Shown piece after piece: positions 56,910-64,000 of a stretch of 64,000 bases of DNA (positions within the stretch are counted from its first letter, which is position 1; each line of letters begins with the position of its first letter). The stretch lies in assembly GCA_015680685.1 (NCBI GenBank), contig MNCI01036144.1, positions 120,618 through 184,617 of the forward strand. The letters are read 5' to 3'. The translations under genes and the position numbers were made by a program. The stretch is from Gnetum montanum (Eukaryota > Streptophyta > Gnetopsida > Gnetales > Gnetaceae). Below the pieces are notes generated by a model. It ran no database searches. It was not told the origin of the DNA and was given only the letters and a program-made list of their open reading frames with translations.

Positions 56910-58790
56910 TTTATATTGGTCAACCTCATGTTTTTAGCAATAATTCTCTTATTTTTCTCCTCCAATGAAGTTAGAGCTTTGGCATGGGTGTAAGTTTGGG
57001 CATTTGCCATTGAATCATTCCATATTGCCTCCTATTTTTCCATCTTCATTTCAGTGTATTTGGCCATTAGTTGGCCAATCTATTTATTTCTAAACTATTC
57101 TATTTGGTTAGACGTAATGTGCCATGTAGGGTCTTATTTTACTACTCTTAGGGCAACTAATTCTTCTTGTAACCTATGCACTTCACTTTTAGCATGTTGC
57201 ATCCTAGTTTTTGCAATGACCACTTTTTCTTTAGTTGAGATCAACTCAGATTGAACTATAGTGATATCACTAGGGATATCAAAAAGGTTCTACATAACTT
57301 TTCCTATCTATAGTAGTCTTTTTAATACATCTTTGTGCTTTGTGGAGGTCATTGATGTTCCAGCTATAGTTTCCACATCTTTAGTTCTAGTAATATTAGT
57401 CGGTGGCACAATAGGGACATTAAAGGATTCTTTAATGTGATTTGTTATGACCTCTACTACTTCTATTGCATCCTGATGTTTCATCATCAATACTATGGTT
57501 CCTTCTCTAGTTTCTAACATTACTTGAAAAAATGCAGTGTTCCCTAAGATTTGTTATGTCCAATCTTCATCGTTTCTTGCCTATAAAGAGAGTTGACCAC
57601 TTGTGGCTCCTATTGATACAATAAGTTTGTTGGGATTATCTCTTACTCTGTATATGCTTGAGACTTTCTAGCTTCTCAAACTTATGGTTTTAGTTATTTG
57701 CTGTAGGTGACCCATTCAAGGTTTGTAATCATGTCGTGTTGGTGGAGCACTTTGTCTTGGTCTATCAACAGCTAGTGTTGATCCAATGGATACTACTTGT
57801 TTCATTCCTATAGCTGAGTTGTTTTCTGCTAGTGTGGATCCTACTACTCCCTCTATGTCTACTAGCTTCTCAACTTGATCCTTCTTTGGTGGCACTAGTT
57901 TAGAAATTTTAGCATATAAGGCTTTTTGGGCTTTGTGGAGAACATCATTAGTGTAGTTCAAAATTTCTACTTGTTGGTACAATATTTTGATAAGACAAGG
58001 AAATGATATGATAGGTTTTTCTATCTTCCTCTCCTTAAATCTCCTTTGTATTTTCAAAAATAGCAAAGGGATAGTATTAACTTGGAATTTTTGCATCAAG
58101 ATGATGCTTCCCCTGGTGTCATAGGTGGAAATTCAATTAAATATTTTGTTGGGAATATGTTTAGTGTCCCAATATTGAAATAAGTATTTTCTACCATGGA
58201 AAATCTACTATACTCCTTTTCAATGGCTCCAAAGGTACTCTATAGCCATAAGTTCCTTGCATACATGTTAGATCTTATAGATATTTGAGCTATATTGGCT
58301 TCAAAATTTGGACTATTGAGTCCCTTTGCTATTGCCTCTACTGAATATGGCATTGTGACTTGCTCAATTTTCATAGTAGCATCATCTTCTTTATTCTTCC
58401 AAAATTGATAAACTTCTTTAAAGTATCATTCATCATTGCTTGAATTGATGGACCAAAAAGGAGAGGTCTGTAGCTATTCATGGACTTTGACAGGTGCAAA
58501 CTCCATAAATGATTCAAAATTTAACTCCACTATGGTAGTGAATATAATGGACTTCTCTTGAATTGATTGAAAGCCCTCATTTGAAAGTGTGATGCATTGT
58601 CCTTGCTTTGAAGCTGACAGTGCATCAACTTCTACCTATGTAGATTACCTTGTCATAGGTGTAGGCTGATGGATGCTGTAAGAATGAGCCTCTTGCTTTG
58701 CAAGAGGATTTTGTTCTTTAGCTTGTCCTCTACCTCTTCCTCTATATCTTTTTCTCCTTGGTGGTGATGATCCTTCTACATTATGTCTCT
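56910..58790 (-). pseudogene. ORF2 copy D, most diverged
   Basis: An older copy with the same order: basic start (PRRKRYRGRGRGQAKEQ), VYQFWKNKEDD, TYFNIGTLNIFPTKYL, a decayed LP block, ILNYTNDVLHKAQKALYAK, DHIKESFNVPIVPPTNI, then part of the coiled coil. It ends at about 56910, where copy C begins. It has many more stops than the other copies. Because the domain is still recognisable at this divergence it helps define conserved positions. Confidence 0.65.
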
Positions 58791-59319
58791 TGTGAGGTAT
58801 TTGCAATCATGAAGAGTTTTTGGTTTTTGATCAAAATCATTTCTTATTATCATTTTTAGTTTTAATTAAGATCGTAGAGTTAGAAAAACATGTAACTTGG
58901 GTAAAACATTTTACAAGAAAAATCATTAATTGAATAATTTGTAATGATTACAATCAAATTTATCTTGGATGACCTATCACAATCTTTAATTTCTTGTCTA
59001 AAACATGTTTAATTTTTTATTTGGGAGGATTCATTAGGTTTATTAGCTTATGTTAGGTTAGATAGTAATCATCTCTTATTGTTCTTACTCTTTGTTCTTC
59101 CAAGAGTTAGAAAAATTTGATGCAATTCACAATAACCATGTGTAGTACCCTCCTTCATGACTAAGTTGGTCACTTCATGTGCAAAAGTAAATAAAAATGG
59201 CTCACATCATACTTACGGTGAGAAAGATATGATTGTCTGAAATTTGGAGTTTAATGAAGAAACAAAATGAATTCCCTAGGTGTGAAATGAGAGAGTGAAA
59301 AATATTTTTATCACCTTGC

Positions 59320-59430
59320 ATGTATATATAGATTTTTATTAGGGATATATCTTAGATATGACAACATGAATGTGATATTATAGCAGATAATATATCATAT
59401 CTACGATATCATTGTTGAAATTTTTAAAAT
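59320..59430 (-). promoter_or_regulatory. Internal promoter region of ORF2 copy D (decayed)
   Basis: A TATATATA box at 59340-59333 lies about 540 bases upstream of the ORF2 start. GATATT/GATATC-like words (about 59370, 59408) lie just upstream, with irregular spacing. It is the counterpart of the promoters at 44290 and 49295. Confidence 0.45.
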
Positions 59431-60494
59431 TTTGTGCCAATTTTGATGAAAAATATAGATAAAATGAATAGTCTTGAAGGTATAGAGATGGTATAAAGGA
59501 TTTTGGATCATAGGTAATGCTTAAAATGTAACAATTTTTCATTGAAATCATGTGAAAGCACAAGGTAAGTCAGTTAAGTGTTCTTAGGAGATCCTTAATA
59601 AAAATTGCTGAATGTATGAATGAGTATGAATATGTAGGGAAATAACAATGACTGGGTAAGTATTTTGGAGGCATAAGATGATGTGGAATTGATCATCGGG
59701 TATGAAGCACAAGAGTTATATAAGTGGATCCTTCCCAAAGAGGGCTTCTGCTCTTAATGCCCTTGTATAGCCACACCTACAAGTATCCATGGGCACTCCA
59801 TGGCTTAAATATAAATCATACATCTTCCAAAACACACATGTTAGTATTACCTCAATAGGAAAATAATGCTATATTATATAAAACCATCAAATTAAAATTA
59901 CATATAATCTTAAGGTGAAATAATAGTAGAAGGGATTGCAAAAAATGGGACTTGAGATGTCTTACCATAGGCATAATGAATCTTATGTGTAATGCATGGT
60001 TAGAATGATCATTAAACTTTTCGTCCAAGATCCAAACAAAGTCCATACCACTTACCAGTGACATTGCATTGTATCATCCCAAAAATAAAAATAATAAGAC
60101 TATCATAGCTACAAGAAGATATTAACAGTTAGCAATGAAGTATAAGGAAGAAATTTATGAATAAAACAATTTATTATAAAAAGAAACTTGGCCATTGGAT
60201 AGAGGAGTGCCTTTAGGCATGGGTAACATGTCTTTCTAGCTCCATAACCAATGTGGGTCTAAGAAAGCTTGAAATTTGTGAGAAGTCATATATCTTCAGC
60301 CATTACTAATGTGTCTTTCCAATGGAACCTCTAGGAATTTTTATTATGTGAATTTATTAGATTATTATTGTGTCAACCTTATGAGATGACTACCTTTAGG
60401 TATGGGTAACATGTCTTTCAGTGAAATGGTAAGGTAAAACTTATTTTAGAATATACTTCCATTTTTCTAGAACTCAATTAAATAATACAACTTG
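59431..60494. other. gag-to-ORF2 spacer of copy D, cut by LTR4
   Basis: A diverged version of the spacer at 44400-45680. It includes two copies of a TTTAGG[C/T]ATGGGTAACATG box (about 60212 and 60397). It ends where LTR4 starts at 60495, with ACTTG just before it as a possible target duplication. The E element was therefore inserted into the older D element. Confidence 0.5.
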
Positions 60495-61625
60495 TGATGA
60501 GTGGCGAGGTACCCCTACACTCAACCATACGAAACAAGCGTCGCACGTGCGATCCGGTCGAACTCCGCAAATGGACTAGTTGTGGCACCTAGATAGTTAG
60601 CCTTAGGTCGTAGTTCGCTGTCTTCCCACCTAGACTAGTTTTGCATATGTCACGTATGGTTTAGTCTAGATGAGGTGTATGATGTGTTCTAATTCTAATG
60701 CTACTCCTGATGGCAGTGGAAAATAATATTTAACTAAATCTAAGCTATGAGGGAAAAGGTAAGAAAATATAATCTAGCCTAAGTGCGATGAGCAACCGAT
60801 TCCTTGATCAAAGGTACACATCTTGGACCTCGTGCACGACTACCACTGGGACTACCAAGCATAGGCCTAGGTACACCACTGGGATTACCAAGTGCAGACC
60901 CCAAATACGCCACTGGGTTACCAAGCATAGATCCCCCTAGCTACACCACTGGGCTACCAAGCAGTCACACTTAAATGCTCGTAATCAAGTCGTACTCATT
61001 CCGCTTTTAGGAGTTTCAGGGTGAGAGACTAATTGCAATGAGCAACCGATTCCTTAACTAGCCATACACATCCGTAGATGCTCGTAGTTAAGTCGTACTC
61101 ACACCGCGCTATGAAAGCAATAAATAACATTAAATAAATAACAATTAAATAAACTAAGTAAATGTTGCAATGATGAAGTAATCTCGATCTTTATTGCTGG
61201 TCATGTGCGTGTCCAAGTACGGCACACTCGAATAAAGACACCGTACAATTACATTCACCACACTGCGGGCAGACATGAGAAAAATTCTAAGTTTGGAGGG
61301 ATCAAACTGCCAGAGCTTTGCTACTCTAAAACTGGGATCCCCAAACAAGGGAGAGCCACCTCTTATTTATAGACATGGTGGTAGACTGCGATATTGCGTA
61401 TGCGATATCGTAGGGAAGGACGCGATATCGCGTATGCGATATCGTGGCCTGTGCGAACCGCATCTTATCATACCCGCACAACTGAATAAAAACTCATCCT
61501 CGAGTTACAAGGAGAACAAGCTTTAGAGATTACACAGTGGATAGGTATGGGATTATTAATTGGAAAAAGAAATGGACTAATGCCGCAGTGTGGGAAGACA
61601 CAACATAGAGAAAAAATGCTACAAC
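60495..61625 (-). repeat. GATATC-family LTR (LTR4)
   Basis: It starts TGATGAGTGGCGAGGT. GATATC or GATATT units begin at 61390, 61404, 61424 and 61438 (two pairs at 14 bp). The TATA box is at 61371-61364 and AATAAA at 61205-61200. A local amplification of CCACTGGGNTACCAAGC-like units occurs at about 60850-60970. It is the 3' LTR of the E element. Confidence 0.8.
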
Positions 61626-61628
61626 TAC

Positions 61629-61652
61629 AAAAATGTGGAACTCATGTAGTTC
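61629..61652. other. Perfect palindrome over the ORF2 stop codon
   Basis: TGGAACTCATGTAGTTCCA is a 7-5-7 inverted repeat that spans the ORF2 stop codon. Similar but less perfect versions lie at about 41418, 39895 and 54237 in the other copies. Confidence 0.6.
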
Positions 61653-64000
61653 CAGGTGGCGGTGGCTCCTCCATGGGTGCTTTCCCTTTGTCACATGCTC
61701 CAAGCTTTGAAGGTTAATGACGCTGAAGAATAGCCTGGAGCTTCTCCTCTTCGGTCTGAGGATCTTATGCCATCCATGCTGATGCTCTGATGTTTGATGG
61801 AGTCTACACTTCCCACGGACAGGGTAGTTGTGGGAACATCTGATTAGCTTTGACGTACCATGCCGCGAACACCCGTCGTTCCTCTTCGTAGGCTCTGGCT
61901 CTATCTTTGTATTCATGAAGTTCTGTTAGCCATTGAGCCAAGTTGGTTGCCACATCTTTCTGTCCTTGGTAGCTTTCTTTTACCATCGTGAGTTCAGAAT
62001 TTGCGACATTTAGTTTTTCAGCCAACTTCTTTCACTCTGCAAATTCTGCTTCATATTTGATATGGGTGGAAGCTACCTGCTACTCGAGCTCTGAGCTCGG
62101 GCATCCTGCTATTAACATGGCCAGGTTGGCATATCGAAGGTTTGTCAACTCCATGTATTCAGTTAAGTCCTGGATCTGCAGGTCCCGGTTCTTAATTTCT
62201 GCTTGGTGGGCATAGGCATAAGTTTCCAATATGGCCCCCCAATCAGTGTGCTGGGCACTGATGCTGTTGATTTGAGCTTTGGCCATATGGATCTCCTTCT
62301 CCAGGATCTATTTATACATCCCCACCTGATCACGAAAGTGATCCTTCAACTTCTCATGTCGTTTAGCCTCATTCTTCCACGCACTAATCTCAATGGCTGA
62401 TTTCTGTCGAATAGCGTGTACCTCCTCCATTGAGAGGGTCCGATTTTCTCTGGCTAAACGACTTACATCTTGGTTGACTCGAATGAATTGTTCTCGCAAC
62501 CGATGGAAGTTCTCATCAAGAACATTCTTTTGCTTCTCCACAGAAGTCAACCGAAGGTTATCTGCAACCAACTGCTTATTCTCTTCTTGCAAGGCCTTGA
62601 GTGCCTTAAGATGCGCATGAGTTTGCACCTTTGCTGCGGAGGCATCCCAAGTGGCCGTCTCCTTTTCTTCTACCACCTTCTTATTTTCTGCAATTAATTT
62701 TGTTAGTTGCTCAGTTCTAAAATTATCTAACTGGTTTGCGGGAACCAATCGTAAGGGATCTCGTTGTGCTGGTTGTAAGGCGATGAGCTGCTCTTGTAAT
62801 TTCTACACTTTAGCCTCAGCATGCTCAGCCCTTACTTCGGATATGATCAGCTTTCCCTTTGTTAAAATGAGGTCTAACTAAATTGCCATTACATCCTGGG
62901 GGATGTCAAACAGGGATGTTAAAACTTGTCCTGTTTGAAGTAATCTGTCCAATACATCCTCATGTTCCGCAGGAGTCATTGAGGTTCCGACAATAGTTTG
63001 AGCATCCTGTGCTCCTGAAAGATTTGCCGGTGGCACAACAGGTACATTGAAAGATTCTTTAATGTGGTCAGTGACCACTTCAGCTACTCTCGCGGCATCC
63101 TGGTGTTGCATGACCACCACAGTGGCCCCTTCACCAGTCTCTAATTGCACTTGAAAAGATGCCGCATTCACAGAGATCTGTTGTGACCATCTTCTTTCCC
63201 CTCCTCCTGTCTGTAGTGACAAATCACCCCTTGTGCGATCTATTGAAATCATAGGCTGGCTGACATCATCGATGACACAGAAGAGATTGGCATCATCACG
63301 ACTTCCCCAACTAACCGTCTTAGCAATGGCCCTCAAATGACTCATTGACGGTCTATAGTCTTGCGGTGGCGGCAGATCCTAGCCTGTACTGAGTCCTGCT
63401 TCTTGTTGTTGGCTGGGACCTATGGCTGGAGGTTGCTGGGTCCTGCAAGTTGATTTGCAGGGGGTCCAGTCATTTGTTCTTTATCTTCTTCATCTGGTCC
63501 CAACTCTTTGCCAGTACTCTTTCTTAGAGCTGGCGCCTTTAACAATTCAGCGTAAGAAGCATTTTGGGCTTTTCGGAGGATGTCATTTGTATATCTCCGA
63601 ATGCCAGCCCGACGGCACAGTTTTCTGATAAGACAGGGAAAAGGGAGTGCCATTTTTCCTATCTTCTGTTCTTCGAATCGCCTTAGGATCTCCGTCAAAT
63701 ATAGATGAGGAAGGTTAGTGTTAACCTTTCCCATCAACACTGCACATCCTCTTACCGCGTACGTTGATATTCTTTTTAAACCTTTTGTGGGGAAGAGGTG
63801 GTAAGTCCCGATTTTAAAATAAACTCTCTCTTCCATGGTCAGCTCACCAAAAGCTTTATCTCTACCATAAGCCTTTTCTAGCCAATCCTTTCGCACATCA
63901 GGGTCTGATCGGGTGGATCACCGAGCAACGTGGGGGCCTGAATTCGAAAGGTTTAACACTTCCGAAATCGCCTATGCAGAAAAATCCACTGTCACACCAC
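61630..64000 (-). pseudogene. ORF2 copy E, best preserved, cut by the window edge
   Basis: The 5' end is outside the window. The domain is complete from VTVDFSA onwards: VRKDWLEKAYG, ELTMEERVYFKIGTYHLFPT, RISTYAVRGCAVLMGKVN, LPHLYLTEILRRFEEQKIGK, LPFPCLIRKLCRRAGIRRYT. The conserved linker follows (SHLRAIAKTVSWGSRDDANL, ISIDRTRGDLSLQTGGGE, HIKESFNVPVVPPANL), then about 400 residues of coiled coil (EENKQLVADNLRLTSVEKQK, RLARENRTLS). It ends FAAWYVKANQMFPQL and EEPPPPGTT. Stops are few, mostly TAG at 62880, 62805, 62310 and 62082. The function is unknown. Confidence 0.7.

Noticed and set aside
61530-61916. 128-codon minus-strand frame at the end of ORF2 copy E
   Set aside because: It is a shifted frame; the true ORF2 frame (FAAWYVKANQMF ... 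EEPPPPGTT) covers the same bases and is the one conserved between copies.

Overview
The window is plant nuclear DNA with large, transposon-filled introns. It carries the 3' half of one host gene, a solanesyl diphosphate synthase of the mitochondrial (ubiquinone) type, on the + strand. Five exons lie at 3408-3493, 24240-24372, 28239-28328, 32240-32338 and 32907-33086 (stop codon), and one intron is 20.7 kb. Introns this long, packed with old and nested retroelements, suggest a gymnosperm. The species cannot be named from the sequence.

Layout. 1-1642: 3' end of an L1-like LINE inside an upstream intron. 3408-33086: the host gene. Its largest intron holds an almost full-length minus-strand LINE (5705-10560), a 5'-truncated GC-rich LINE (10788-12260), a Copia scrap, an unidentified coding-like segment (about 12964-13341), a palindromic composite of Copia gag units fused to a decayed Copia element (13333-21454), and a Gypsy gag relic (21457-22805). 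Later introns hold an LTR-like relic, a tRNA-derived SINE and a small Gypsy relic (29528-31399). 33.1-38 kb: AT-rich intergenic DNA with SINE-like pieces and a second kind of LINE (34800-36450).

38-64 kb: a nested, partly tandem cluster of one minus-strand LTR retroelement family. Combined, the copies give this order: LTR, tRNA-Asp-type primer site, a gag gene with an unusual zinc-knuckle-like motif, an internal promoter, and a second gene (called ORF2 here) that joins a domain like the plant 'putative transposon protein' family to a long coiled coil, then LTR. No protease, reverse transcriptase, RNase H or integrase is visible, so the family looks non-autonomous. The LTR promoter and the internal ORF2 promoter both have GATATC palindromes at 14-bp spacing next to a TATA box. 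This is the best candidate for an undescribed system here.

A related [transposon-protein-like domain + coiled coil] module sits in frame after the zinc-binding tail of LINE ORF2 in the L1-like elements. Two unrelated retroelement classes in one genome therefore appear to carry the same accessory module. No complete, intact gene lies wholly inside the window: the host gene lacks its 5' exons and every mobile-element gene is broken.
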